This document shows, piece by piece, positions 1 through 8,361 of a stretch of DNA of 64,000 bases. The translations under genes were made by a program, and so were the position numbers. The stretch lies in contig CP050901.1 in assembly GCA_050916095.1 (NCBI GenBank), positions 868,001 to 932,000 on the forward strand. Direction: 5' to 3'. Positions within the stretch are counted from its first letter, which is position 1. Each line of letters starts with the position of its first letter. The DNA comes from JANPCX01 sp050916095 (GTDB lineage: Bacteria > Pseudomonadota > Gammaproteobacteria > Burkholderiales > Burkholderiaceae_C). Below the pieces are notes generated by a model. The model was not told the origin of the DNA. It saw only the letters and a program-made list of their open reading frames with translations, and made no database searches.

Positions 1-504
1 TTGAACGATGCGCTCGCCCATGCTGCGCCCGAGTTATCGCCTGACCTCTATCCCTTGCTTGGCCAGCGTTACCGCTTTCATTACGTGCAGCGCCAGCACG
101 ACATCACCTTGTTCGACGGCACGCTGGAGATGCTGTCGCTGCTCAAGCAGCGCAACCATCTGCTGGCGGTGGCCACGGGCAAGTCGCGGCGTGGGCTAGA
201 TGAAGCCCTGGCCACCAGCCGTTTGCACGACGTGTTTCACGCCAGCCGCACCGCCGACCAAACGGCTTCCAAGCCGCACCCACAAATGTTGTTGGAGTTG
301 ATGGTGGAACTGGACGTTGCGCCCGAGCGCACTTTGATGATTGGTGACACCACGCATGATTTACAACTGGCCGCCAACGCGGGAGTCGCCAGCGTGGGCG
401 TGGCTTACGGCGCGCATCACCACGAGACATTCGCCGAGTTATCGCCCCTGCATGTGGCGCATTCGGTGACGGATTTGCAAACCTGGTTATTGGCCCATGC
501 TTGA
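1..504 (+). CDS. HAD-IA family hydrolase, C-terminal part (cut by window edge)
   Basis: This is the last 167 residues of a haloacid-dehalogenase superfamily phosphatase of the phosphoglycolate-phosphatase/Gph type. The visible part holds the motif II region (LAVATGK, Thr at about residue 59), the motif III lysine region (SKPHPQML) and motif IV (MIGDTTHDLQLAANAG), whose Asp residues bind Mg2+. The N-terminal DxD nucleophile motif is missing because the gene starts upstream of the window; the TTG at base 1 is not a real start. The stop overlaps the start of the Rieske gene by 8 bases, so the two are probably translationally coupled. The substrate cannot be deduced. Confidence 0.85.
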   Translation: MNDALAHAAPELSPDLYPLLGQRYRFHYVQRQHDITLFDGTLEMLSLLKQRNHLLAVATGKSRRGLDEALATSRLHDVFHASRTADQTASKPHPQMLLELMVELDVAPERTLMIGDTTHDLQLAANAGVASVGVAYGAHHHETFAELSPLHVAHSVTDLQTWLLAHA

Positions 505-889
505 TACATCGAACACTGACCCAGCGCCACAGCGCTTGTGTGCATCTGAAGACTTGCAAGAGCGCGGCAAGGCCATCACTTTCGATGTACTGCACCACCG
601 CGAACCTGCGCGCGCGTTTGCGCTGCGATTTGAAGGCCAGGTGGTGGCCTACTTGAACCGCTGCGTGCATGTGCCCACTGAAATGGACTGGCAAGACGGC
701 GAGTTCCTCGACATGGACAGACAATTCATCATGTGCTCCATCCATGGCGCGGTCTATGAGCCCGACACAGGCCGCTGTGCGGGTGGCCCCTGCGGACGCG
801 GCAAGCTCACCGCTCTTCAGGTGAAGGAAAGAGATGGCCAGGTCTATTGGTATCCTTCCTTTGACACGGAACCCGCATTTGTTGATTGA
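497..889 (+). CDS. Rieske [2Fe-2S] ferredoxin-like protein
   Basis: A 130-residue single-domain Rieske protein. The two cluster-binding boxes are visible: CVHV (Cys-x-His, about residues 55-57) and CSIHG (Cys-x-x-His, about 76-79), followed by the proline-loop-like GGPCGRG. It has no signal peptide or membrane anchor, so it should be a soluble cytoplasmic electron-transfer protein rather than a bc1-type Rieske subunit. It lies between the HAD hydrolase (8-base overlap) and the S49 peptidase, forming an apparent three-gene operon. The partner oxidoreductase is unknown. Confidence 0.88.
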   Translation: MLDTSNTDPAPQRLCASEDLQERGKAITFDVLHHREPARAFALRFEGQVVAYLNRCVHVPTEMDWQDGEFLDMDRQFIMCSIHGAVYEPDTGRCAGGPCGRGKLTALQVKERDGQVYWYPSFDTEPAFVD

Positions 890-911
890 TCTTTGACACC
901 GAAAGCCCCGC

Positions 912-1922
912 ATGACGCAAGAAGATACCCGGCCCATGGACTTTGACGCAGCACCGGCTGCACCCGCTGCAAAAGTCGCAGCCAGCAGCGCGCCTGTCGC
1001 CACTGGCCTGGAGCCTGTGATGGAACAGTTCGCCCGCGACTACCTGCGCGAGCGCCGCAGCGAGCGCCGTTGGCGCATCTTCTTCCGCCTGGCATGGCTG
1101 GTGTTGTTCGCTGTCATTGCCTGGGGCTTGCTCAACGCCCGTGGACACTCCAATGCCCCTAGCGGCCCCCACACGGCCTTGGTTGAAGTGCGCGGTGAGA
1201 TTGCGGCGGACACCGAGGCCAGCGCTGAACAACTGGTGTCCGCGCTGCGCAGTGCGTTTGAAGACGTGGGCGCCAAAGCAATCGTGTTGCGCATCAACTC
1301 ACCCGGCGGCAGCCCGGTGCAGTCCGGCATCATTTATGACGAAATCAAGCGCCTCAAAGCCCTGCACGATAAAAAAGTGTATGCCGTGGTGGAGGAAATG
1401 TGCGCATCAGGCGCTTACTACATTGCTGTGGCAGCCGACGAAATTTATGTCGACAAAGCCTCGCTCGTGGGCTCCATCGGTGTGCTCATGGACGGTTTTG
1501 GTTTCACCGCCGCAATGGAAAAACTCGGAGTTGAACGCCGCTTGCTCACTGCCGGAGCCAACAAAGGCATGCTCGACCCCTTCTCCCCGCAGAATGCCAA
1601 ACAAACCGCCTTTGCCAAAGCCATGATCGACCAAATTCACCAGCAGTTCATCGCGGTGGTGAAAGAAGGCCGAGGCGACCGTTTGAAAGAAACGCCGGAG
1701 ACCTTCTCCGGTTTGTTCTGGAATGGCGAAGAAGCCGTCAAACTGGGTTTGGTCGACCGCATTGGCAGCCTGGATTTCGTGGCCCGTGAAGTGGTGCAAG
1801 CCCCTGAGGTGATCGACTACACGCCCAAAGACAACGTGGCTGAACGTTTGGCTAAACGGTTTGGCGCGGCGGTGGGGGCAGGGGCCGTGAAGGCCTTGCA
1901 GTCCAGTACCCACATTCGTTAA
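912..1922 (+). CDS. sppA: S49 family signal peptide peptidase (SppA-like)
   Basis: A 336-residue membrane-anchored serine protease of the short SppA type (a single S49 domain, about half the length of E. coli SppA). One transmembrane segment lies at about residues 57-77 (FRLAWLVLFAVIAWGLL). The catalytic serine is expected in CASGAYYIAVAADEI and the general-base lysine in DKASLVGSIGV, both typical of the family. It probably degrades residual signal peptides in the inner membrane. The start ATG at 912 lies 23 bases after the Rieske stop. Confidence 0.9.
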   Translation: MTQEDTRPMDFDAAPAAPAAKVAASSAPVATGLEPVMEQFARDYLRERRSERRWRIFFRLAWLVLFAVIAWGLLNARGHSNAPSGPHTALVEVRGEIAADTEASAEQLVSALRSAFEDVGAKAIVLRINSPGGSPVQSGIIYDEIKRLKALHDKKVYAVVEEMCASGAYYIAVAADEIYVDKASLVGSIGVLMDGFGFTAAMEKLGVERRLLTAGANKGMLDPFSPQNAKQTAFAKAMIDQIHQQFIAVVKEGRGDRLKETPETFSGLFWNGEEAVKLGLVDRIGSLDFVAREVVQAPEVIDYTPKDNVAERLAKRFGAAVGAGAVKALQSSTHIR

Positions 1923-1959
1923 GCGGGAGTGGCAAAACGTTGAAGCGGACTTCTGTGTT

Positions 1960-2385
1960 GTGAAACATCTCGCTCGTTGGGGGCCAGTAGCAATTGCTCT
2001 CGGCGCTTTGCTTGCTGCTCATGGTTGGTACGCGGTGTTTTTGTTCAGTGGTGCGGCACCCATGCAGAACGGGCTGCCTCTCCAAACTGCACTCATGGCT
2101 TCATTGCGCGACATTCCGGACACTGCACTCTTATTGTTGCCCGCTTGGTTGCCTGCTGTGGTTCCTACGAGAATGGTGCACCTCTCTCGTTGGGTCACGG
2201 TTGTATGCGGTGCAGTTTCGCTCGCAGTCGCTCTATCTTTTGGGGCTATTGTTGTCTTGCGGCAAGAGAAGTTTTTTGCGGTAGTGGTTTTGGTCTATGC
2301 ATTAGTCGGGTTTTTACACCTCGTTCCCTGGCCTAGAGCGGTGTCAAGTTCTGCCGCCAGAAAACACAGTGGCTCGCCCTCCTGA
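1960..2385 (+). CDS. Small hypothetical membrane protein
   Basis: A 141-residue open frame starting at GTG, with about four hydrophobic segments (for example ARWGPVAIALGALLAAHGW and VTVVCGAVSLAVALSFGAI). I do not recognise a family. It follows sppA by 37 bases and ends before the convergent Lrp-type regulator. The DNA looks less GC-rich than its neighbours and there is no clear ribosome binding site, so it could be a recently acquired or decaying gene. The coding call rests on length and hydrophobic pattern only. Confidence 0.5.
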   Translation: MKHLARWGPVAIALGALLAAHGWYAVFLFSGAAPMQNGLPLQTALMASLRDIPDTALLLLPAWLPAVVPTRMVHLSRWVTVVCGAVSLAVALSFGAIVVLRQEKFFAVVVLVYALVGFLHLVPWPRAVSSSAARKHSGSPS

Positions 2386-2414
2386 TCATTGCTGGATTTG
2401 CGAAGTCAAACACT

Positions 2415-2846
2415 TCAACGACTGATCCGAGTCGACAGTACCACCGACGTGGTCGTTCGCTCCACTCCATCGAGCTGCCCAATCTGATCGATCAGTCGAT
2501 CGAGCCGCTCGATCGACTCCGCCGACACCACGGCAATCATGTCGTACTCGCCGCTGACGGACAGCAGCGAACGCACCTCGGCAATTCGACGGACGCCCGT
2601 TTCCACGGTGGCAGACAGCTTGGGCCCCACCTTGAGCATCACATGCGCATGCACCAGGCCTTGCTCAAAGGCGGCGCCCGTGCGCAAGGTGTAGCCCGCA
2701 ATCACCCCATCCCGCTCCAGGCGTGCCAGGCGTGCCAGCACCGCCGTGCGCGACAAGCCCACCTGCCTGGCCATCTGGGCCACCCCCGCGCGGGCGTTTT
2801 CTCGCAATTGGGCCAGCAGATTCTGGTCGGTGGCATCGAGTTGCAT
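2415..2846 (-). CDS. Lrp/AsnC family transcriptional regulator
   Basis: A 143-residue Lrp-type regulator. Its N-terminal helix-turn-helix (MQLDATDQNLLAQLRENARA ... QMARQVGLSRTAVLARLARL) is followed by an AsnC_trans_reg/RAM domain (about residues 65-140) that usually binds an amino acid. I start it at the ATG at 2846 because MQLDATDQ is the canonical N-terminus; a longer frame upstream has no family similarity. It is divergent from the lysine-catabolism genes at 2992-6801, so it probably controls them with a lysine-derived effector. This is inference from position. Confidence 0.92.
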   Translation of the reverse strand: MQLDATDQNLLAQLRENARAGVAQMARQVGLSRTAVLARLARLERDGVIAGYTLRTGAAFEQGLVHAHVMLKVGPKLSATVETGVRRIAEVRSLLSVSGEYDMIAVVSAESIERLDRLIDQIGQLDGVERTTTSVVLSTRISR

Positions 2847-2867
2847 GATGTGTCTAATATAGGACGT

Positions 2868-2886
2868 CGAAATAACTATAGTTTCG
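2868..2886. promoter_or_regulatory. Candidate operator between Lrp regulator and lysine-catabolism genes
   Basis: The 145-base divergent intergenic region contains the inverted sequence CGAAATAACTATAGTTTCG, with a perfect AACTATAGTT core, and further TTTCG/CGAAA half-sites just downstream (to about 2902). Lrp-family proteins bind such AT-rich palindromes. No clean -35/-10 pair can be asserted. Confidence 0.4.
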
Positions 2887-2991
2887 CGTCTTTTCGACGA
2901 AATGCAACTACCAATCGACAAGGCTCTCTCCAACAATGGCCTGCATACGCGGGTGCAGATGGGCTGTGCCGGAGTTCAATGGGGTGGTGTC

Positions 2992-4104
2992 ATGAAGAAG
3001 GTGATGGTGGTGGGTGCGGGCAAGATCGGTTCCACCATGGTGGCGCTCTTGAGTGCCACTGGGGACTATGCGGTGACCGTGGTGGACGCATCCGCTGCCC
3101 ATTTGGCGGGGGTGCAAGGCCTGCCCCTGGTCCATCCTTTGGTGCTCGACATTAGCGACAGTGCCGTGTTGCAAACAGCACTGAAAGGCCACTTCGCGGT
3201 CCTCAGCGCCGCGCCCTACCACCTGACCACACGCATTGCTGAAGCCGCCGCTGCGGCGGGTGTGCACTACCTGGACCTGACCGAAGACGTGGCCAGCACG
3301 CGCCGCGTCAAAGAGCTGGCGGCGCAGGCACAAGCCCGTGGTGACGCCACTGCCTTCATTCCTCAGTGCGGCCTGGCACCGGGTTTTATTTCCATCGTGG
3401 CGGCAGACCTGTGCAAACACTTCGAGCAGGTCAACAACCTGCGCATGCGGGTGGGTGCGTTGCCGCAGTTCCCATCGAACGCGCTGAACTACAACCTCAC
3501 CTGGAGCACCGACGGCGTCATCAATGAGTACTGCGAGCCCTGTGAAGCCATCGTGGAAGGCTCGCTGCGCCAGGTGCCGCCGCTGGAAGGTTTGGAGGAG
3601 TTCTCGCTCGACGGCGTCTTGTACGAAGCCTTTAACACCTCGGGCGGTCTGGGTACCTTGTGCGACACCCTGGCGGGCAAGGTGGAGAACCTGAATTACA
3701 AAACCATCCGCTACCCCGGGCATGCCGCCATCATGAAGGCCCTGCTCAACGACTTGCGGTTGCGTGACCGCCGCCATGTGCTCAAGGACATTCTGGAAAA
3801 CGCCTTGCCAGGAACGATGCAGGATGTGGTGATTGTGTTTGTCACTGCCAGCGGCTTTTGTGAAGGCCAGTTGATGCAGGAAACCTATGCCCATAAGGTG
3901 TACAGCCGCCGCCTCCACGGCGTTTTGCGCAGCGCGATTCAGGTGACCACGGCGTCGGCGATTTGTGCGGTGCTCGACATGCTGAGCGATGGCACCTTGG
4001 CCGCGCGGGGTTTTGTGCGGCAGGAACAAATTCCCTTGCCCGTGTTCTTGAACAACCGTTTCGGACAGGCCTTTGCACGTTCGCACGATCTCGTGGGAGT
4101 CTGA
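2992..4104 (+). CDS. Saccharopine dehydrogenase-like / lysine 6-dehydrogenase-like oxidoreductase
   Basis: A 370-residue protein with an N-terminal Rossmann fold (MKKVMVVGAGKIGSTMV, NAD(P)-binding GxGxxG) and the saccharopine-dehydrogenase C-terminal domain. Family members include bacterial L-lysine 6-dehydrogenases, which oxidise the epsilon-amino group to give aminoadipate semialdehyde/piperideine-6-carboxylate. The start ATG at 2992 fits the Rossmann motif; an in-frame ATG 90 bases earlier adds residues unlike the family. The next gene follows after 3 bases and an aldehyde dehydrogenase lies beyond it, which favours lysine breakdown over synthesis. Substrate assignment comes from context. 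Confidence 0.8.
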   Translation: MKKVMVVGAGKIGSTMVALLSATGDYAVTVVDASAAHLAGVQGLPLVHPLVLDISDSAVLQTALKGHFAVLSAAPYHLTTRIAEAAAAAGVHYLDLTEDVASTRRVKELAAQAQARGDATAFIPQCGLAPGFISIVAADLCKHFEQVNNLRMRVGALPQFPSNALNYNLTWSTDGVINEYCEPCEAIVEGSLRQVPPLEGLEEFSLDGVLYEAFNTSGGLGTLCDTLAGKVENLNYKTIRYPGHAAIMKALLNDLRLRDRRHVLKDILENALPGTMQDVVIVFVTASGFCEGQLMQETYAHKVYSRRLHGVLRSAIQVTTASAICAVLDMLSDGTLAARGFVRQEQIPLPVFLNNRFGQAFARSHDLVGV

Positions 4105-4107
4105 CTG

Positions 4108-5193
4108 GTGAAACACAGTGACATGCTGACCGCTCTGCTGCAACCCGTGCTGGGCAGTGTCAACACACAGCAAGTGCAACAAACGGTGGTGATCAACGCG
4201 GCCTTTAAGGAGGCTGCTGACGATGTGGTTTCGCGTGACCTGCTGGCTCAGGCCCTGGCCTTGGTTCTGTTCCAGCACCTGCTGGACCGTGTGCCCACTG
4301 GCAGGGCCTATGTGGATGACTGCGCCGCCCAAGGCCAAAAAGTGATGTTCGACCACGGCGCGGTGCGCACCGTGGCCTGGCCTTGCGGTGCCTTGCCACG
4401 CGGTGAGGCCGCCATCAGCCGGGTGCTCAGGCCCTTGGGTTATGCCCTGGCGGCGGTCTACCCCTTGCCCCGTCTGGGCATGACGGGCCGGGCCTGGCGG
4501 CACCGCGACTGGCCTGAAGACCTGCCGCAGTTCTTCGTGTCTGAGTTCCACCCCGAGCGGTTTTCTTCGGGCTTGCAGGCCGCGGTGGACCGCGTGGTGG
4601 GGGCCTCCACCGACCCTTTGCGTCCTGACGATGTCGCTGCTTTAGAGCAACTCGACCGCGATGGCCAGTTGCCCTTGGCGCAAGCGACAGCGCTGCTGCC
4701 GCAACTCGTCGCTTGTTTCGACCGCCAGCATGCCGAGCCGCATTGGACGGATTACCAGGCCTTGCTGGCCGAGTCGCCCGAGATGGCCTGGATCAGCACC
4801 GAGGGCAATGCCTTCAACCATGCGACCGACCGGGTGGCCGACCTGTCCGCCTTGGCGCAGGTGCAGCGCGATTTAGGCCGCCCCATCAAGGACCGCATCG
4901 AGGTCTCGGCTTCGGGCCGTGTGCAACAAACCGCGTTTCGGGCTGATCCCGTGCGCCGGCGTTTTGTGGGTGACGCCGGATGGGTCGAGCATGATGTGCC
5001 CGGCTCGTTTTACGAGTTCATTCAGCGCGCGCACCTGCCTGCTGAGTCGGGCGAAACAGCAGCTTTGGATTTGGCCTTTGATGCGGGCAACGCCACCGGC
5101 ATCTTTGGCATGACGGCGGCGAGGCAAGCGCTGGTTTCGACAGGCTCAACCCGAACGGATTGGTCGCATGTCACCGTTATCCGTTCGCCCTGA
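4108..5193 (+). CDS. DUF1338/HglS family 2-oxoadipate dioxygenase/decarboxylase
   Basis: A 361-residue DUF1338 protein. It carries the family signatures FDHGAVRT (metal His and substrate Arg), EGNAFNHATDRV (second metal His) and SFYEFIQR (metal Glu), the Fe(II)-binding set described for Pseudomonas putida HglS, which converts 2-oxoadipate to D-2-hydroxyglutarate. It starts at GTG 3 bases after the dehydrogenase gene. The last 15 or so codons and the stop lie in an inverted pair of dispersed repeats (5136-5203), so the natural C-terminus has probably been replaced. The catalytic residues are upstream and intact. Confidence 0.85.
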   Translation: MKHSDMLTALLQPVLGSVNTQQVQQTVVINAAFKEAADDVVSRDLLAQALALVLFQHLLDRVPTGRAYVDDCAAQGQKVMFDHGAVRTVAWPCGALPRGEAAISRVLRPLGYALAAVYPLPRLGMTGRAWRHRDWPEDLPQFFVSEFHPERFSSGLQAAVDRVVGASTDPLRPDDVAALEQLDRDGQLPLAQATALLPQLVACFDRQHAEPHWTDYQALLAESPEMAWISTEGNAFNHATDRVADLSALAQVQRDLGRPIKDRIEVSASGRVQQTAFRADPVRRRFVGDAGWVEHDVPGSFYEFIQRAHLPAESGETAALDLAFDAGNATGIFGMTAARQALVSTGSTRTDWSHVTVIRSP

Positions 5194-5203
5194 GCCTGTC
5201 GAA
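5136..5203. repeat. Inverted pair of TTCGACAGGCTCA-type repeats at the end of the HglS-like gene
   Basis: Two oppositely oriented copies (5136-5160 and 5179-5203) of the dispersed palindromic repeat can form a long stem of about 24 bp with an 18-base loop. They cover the 3' end of the HglS-like reading frame; the stop codon TGA at 5191-5193 lies inside the second copy. The stem-loop could also act as an RNA-stabilising or terminator-like structure before the downstream aldehyde dehydrogenase gene. Confidence 0.9.
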
Positions 5204-5271
5204 GGGTTCAACCCCAACGGGGTGTGATGTCGTGATTGATGCAATGCTCAACAAAATACCGGTGACTCCAC

Positions 5272-6801
5272 ATGACCACTTTTCCTGACCACCGCCAAGA
5301 CATGGCACACCTCTTGAGCAGCTTGGGCCTGACCTTGCCCGATGTGCCTGCCCCCGGTGTCAATACCCTGGATGTGTACACGCCGATTGATGGCAGCTTG
5401 CTCGCGCGCTGGCCTGTGAGTTCTGTGGCCCACGTCCAAGCATCCGCCGCACAGGCGCATCAAGCCTTCCTGCGCTGGCGCTTGTGCCCCGCCCCCCAGC
5501 GTGGCCAGGTGGTGCGTTTGTTCGGTGACAAAGTGCGTCAGCACAAAGCGGCGCTCGGGCGCATCGTCTCGCTGGAGACCGGCAAGATCCTCTCCGAGGG
5601 TTTGGGTGAAGTGCAGGAGGTGGTGGACATTTGCGAGTTCGCTGTTGGCCTGTCGCGCCAACTGCAAGGGCTGACCTTGCCCAGCGAACGCGCCCAACAC
5701 AAGCTGCTCGAAACCTGGCATCCCCTGGGGGTGGTGGGCATCATCAGCGCCTTCAACTTTCCGATGGCGGTGTGGGCGTGGAATGCCAGTTTGGCCCTGG
5801 TCTGCGGCAACACCCTGGTGTGGAAGCCGTCCGAAAAAACACCGCTGTCCGCCTGGGCCTTGCACCATTTGATGGAGCAGGCGCTGGTGGAGTGCGGTCA
5901 CAGCATCGCGGGCATTTCCAGTGTCGTGTGGGGCGGACGTGAGCAGGGTGCGGCGCTGGTCGATGCCACTGAGGTCAAGCTCGTCAGCGCCACCGGCTCC
6001 ACCGCCATGGGCCGCGCCGTGGCCCAGGCCTGCGCGCCTTATTTCAAACGCACCTTGCTGGAACTGGGCGGCAATAACGCCGCCATCGTTTGTCCATCGG
6101 CCGACCTGGATCTGGTGGTGCGCGCCGTGACCTTCTCCGCCGCCGGCACCGCTGGCCAGCGCTGCACCAGCCTGCGCCGCCTCTTCGTGCACCGCTCGCT
6201 CTACCGCGCCTTGATCGACCGTTTGATCACCGTGTTTGCACGCCTGCCCGTGGGCAATCCGCTCGACGATGGTGTGTTGGTGGGGCCCCTGATCGATGCG
6301 GCTGCGTTGGCACGCATGCAAAACAGCCTTGGCCGCGCGCGTGGGGTGGGTGCGGTGGTTCATGGCGGGCAGCGGCTGCCTGTCGCCGGGCAGGGGGCTT
6401 GTTATGTGCAGCCTGCGCTGATTGAGATGCCCCGCGACACCGGCCCCATGCGCGAGGAAACCTTCGCCCCCATTCTCTATGCCATGGCCTACGACGACTT
6501 TGACGAGGCCATCGCGCTGAACAATGAAAGTGCCCACGGTCTGTCGTCCGCCGTGTTCACCAACGACCTGCGCGAAGCCGAAACCTTCACCGCCAGCAGC
6601 GGATCGGACTGCGGCATCGCCAACGTGAACATCGGCACCAGCGGCGCTGAAATCGGCGGTGCCTTTGGCGGCGAAAAAGACACCGGCGGCGGCCGCGAAT
6701 CAGGGTCTGATTCGTGGAAGGCCTACATGCGCCGCGCGACCAACACCATCAACTACGGGCGGGATTTGCCACTGGCTCAGGGGGTGCGGTTTGAGGTGTG
6801 A
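5272..6801 (+). CDS. amaB: Aldehyde dehydrogenase, aminoadipate-semialdehyde type (AmaB/ALDH7-like)
   Basis: A 509-residue NAD-dependent aldehyde dehydrogenase. Visible motifs are the cofactor region GIISAFNFPMAVWAWN and KPSEKTPL, the glutamate motif LELGGNNAAIV and the catalytic cysteine in GTAGQRCTSLRR. The sequence pattern fits the ALDH7/antiquitin clade, which oxidises 2-aminoadipate-6-semialdehyde to 2-aminoadipate. With the dehydrogenase and HglS-like enzyme upstream it would supply a lysine to D-2-hydroxyglutarate route, lacking only an aminotransferase in this window. The gene is 78 bases downstream of the HglS-like stop. Confidence 0.88.
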   Translation: MTTFPDHRQDMAHLLSSLGLTLPDVPAPGVNTLDVYTPIDGSLLARWPVSSVAHVQASAAQAHQAFLRWRLCPAPQRGQVVRLFGDKVRQHKAALGRIVSLETGKILSEGLGEVQEVVDICEFAVGLSRQLQGLTLPSERAQHKLLETWHPLGVVGIISAFNFPMAVWAWNASLALVCGNTLVWKPSEKTPLSAWALHHLMEQALVECGHSIAGISSVVWGGREQGAALVDATEVKLVSATGSTAMGRAVAQACAPYFKRTLLELGGNNAAIVCPSADLDLVVRAVTFSAAGTAGQRCTSLRRLFVHRSLYRALIDRLITVFARLPVGNPLDDGVLVGPLIDAAALARMQNSLGRARGVGAVVHGGQRLPVAGQGACYVQPALIEMPRDTGPMREETFAPILYAMAYDDFDEAIALNNESAHGLSSAVFTNDLREAETFTASSGSDCGIANVNIGTSGAEIGGAFGGEKDTGGGRESGSDSWKAYMRRATNTINYGRDLPLAQGVRFEV

Positions 6802-6855
6802 ACCATGGTTCTTTGGCCACTCCATGTGACAGCGGCTGGGAAGGGTTCGAATACG

Positions 6856-8262
6856 TTATGGCGCGACAGGTGAAAACACTGCGACGTCAAACCTTCGGTC
6901 TTTGCGTGGATGCAAGGGCTCCATGCGTAGCGTGCGGGTTTCGGGGGCGTACTGGAATGGCGTGGCGCTAGCAGGGTGTCGTGCCAATGGGTTGCTTGGC
7001 AATTGAGCGGCCAGTGTTGCGGCAGGTAAGCCTTGTGCGCGCCACTGGTAAGACAAGAGCACCAACTGTTGGTAGGCGAAAACGTCGTAGATCCGCTTGA
7101 GGTACTCCGAATACGGGATGGGAACAGAGAGCGTTGTTCTTCCTACCGGATTGCGCAAATAGAACCACCACCGCGATGTTCCATTGCCGCTCGTTGCATT
7201 CCAGTTTTCGAGAGCTTTCAATGCCTGCGGTGGGGGTAGCTTGCTCGCCGCAATGAGTTGGGAAAAGTAATCGGCGCTGAGGTTTTGCGTGTCGACCAGA
7301 TCAAAAAACCACTGCCACGCAGTGTTCCGCAGCGATCGCAGGGTGCTGACCACTGCGTCCCAGTTCTCTTCGGGTGTATCAAGTGACTGTCCCAAGCCCT
7401 GAGCGTCCATAGATTTATGCACGTGATTGATGAGCTGATACTCATGTCGCCACATTCCAGACACATCGGGAATGGCAGTGTCTTGCAGCGCCACTGCCAG
7501 CAAGGAGCCATCCCGCTCAACATCGAAGCGAGGGTGGTTGATGATTTCTCCGATGAGTGCGAGAGATTGATGCAGGTGGTATGCCGCGATCATTTTGTCG
7601 ATCAGGCTGCCGTAGCTGGCTAAGGTTCTCCGCCATACGCCGAGATCGTCGCTGAGTTGGCGAAACGCCGTGGCGCGTTCTTCTTTCGTACCCTGCATAA
7701 AGGCGTCACCGACGTGGCTTAGAAATAGGCGACGTATGTCAGACGACTCCGTGACCAGAGGTGCGTATGGACTGGCCGCGGTGATGTCGTGTGATCCTGG
7801 GAATTTGGGTAATTCGAGATAACGTTTGAGGAGAAGCGCATTACTGGTTTTGCTGGTCTCGATGGCCGCATGTTGCTGGCTGATCTCTGCAAGACAGGGG
7901 CGAACGGCCGGGTTGCACCATTCAACGCTTTTGGCAAAAGCAATGACCTCATGCGCCGCCTTTTTGGCCTTGAACTGTTCTGCGTTGAGTTGGCGTCGAA
8001 CGAAGTTCTCAGTCCATTGGGACTCCAATACCAAGCGCTTCCTCGCCTCGGTCAACCGATTCTCCATGTCGGGCAGGTTGATCGCGCTGCGGGCCAAAAA
8101 CAGGTTGTCGCTGTCGGGGTAGGGATTGGCGGGTACTTCCGCCAAAACGCGGCTGGTTTCTGAGGGTTCACTTTTGAACCCGTTGATGATGACCAGCGAA
8201 GCGACACCCAGCAGCAAGAGCCCCAAGGCGTAGAGCAAAACGTTTCGTGTCAACTTCCACAT
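6856..8262 (-). CDS. Hypothetical membrane-anchored protein
   Basis: A 468-residue protein of unknown function. It has one N-terminal transmembrane segment (about residues 8-26, NVLLYALGLLLLGVASLVII) and then a long, mainly helical region with no repeats or catalytic motif that I recognise, so it is probably anchored in the inner membrane with a periplasmic body. It is convergent with amaB (54-base gap) and separated from the RlmN-like gene by about 100 bases. No function is proposed. Confidence 0.7.
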   Translation of the reverse strand: MWKLTRNVLLYALGLLLLGVASLVIINGFKSEPSETSRVLAEVPANPYPDSDNLFLARSAINLPDMENRLTEARKRLVLESQWTENFVRRQLNAEQFKAKKAAHEVIAFAKSVEWCNPAVRPCLAEISQQHAAIETSKTSNALLLKRYLELPKFPGSHDITAASPYAPLVTESSDIRRLFLSHVGDAFMQGTKEERATAFRQLSDDLGVWRRTLASYGSLIDKMIAAYHLHQSLALIGEIINHPRFDVERDGSLLAVALQDTAIPDVSGMWRHEYQLINHVHKSMDAQGLGQSLDTPEENWDAVVSTLRSLRNTAWQWFFDLVDTQNLSADYFSQLIAASKLPPPQALKALENWNATSGNGTSRWWFYLRNPVGRTTLSVPIPYSEYLKRIYDVFAYQQLVLLSYQWRAQGLPAATLAAQLPSNPLARHPASATPFQYAPETRTLRMEPLHPRKDRRFDVAVFSPVAP

Positions 8263-8361
8263 GGTTGGCAGGCCTTCGTTGTTCTGAGGGGTGGACGGGT
8301 TGTGTCTGAATCAGGCCATTGAATGTGTTGCATCTTTTTGCCGCGCGCCTTTTTGTTCGCA

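Noticed and set aside
5248..6537. Minus-strand frame of about 429 codons opposite the aldehyde dehydrogenase
   Set aside because: Shadow of a well-recognised ALDH gene; composition is His/Gln/Gly-rich and without domain.
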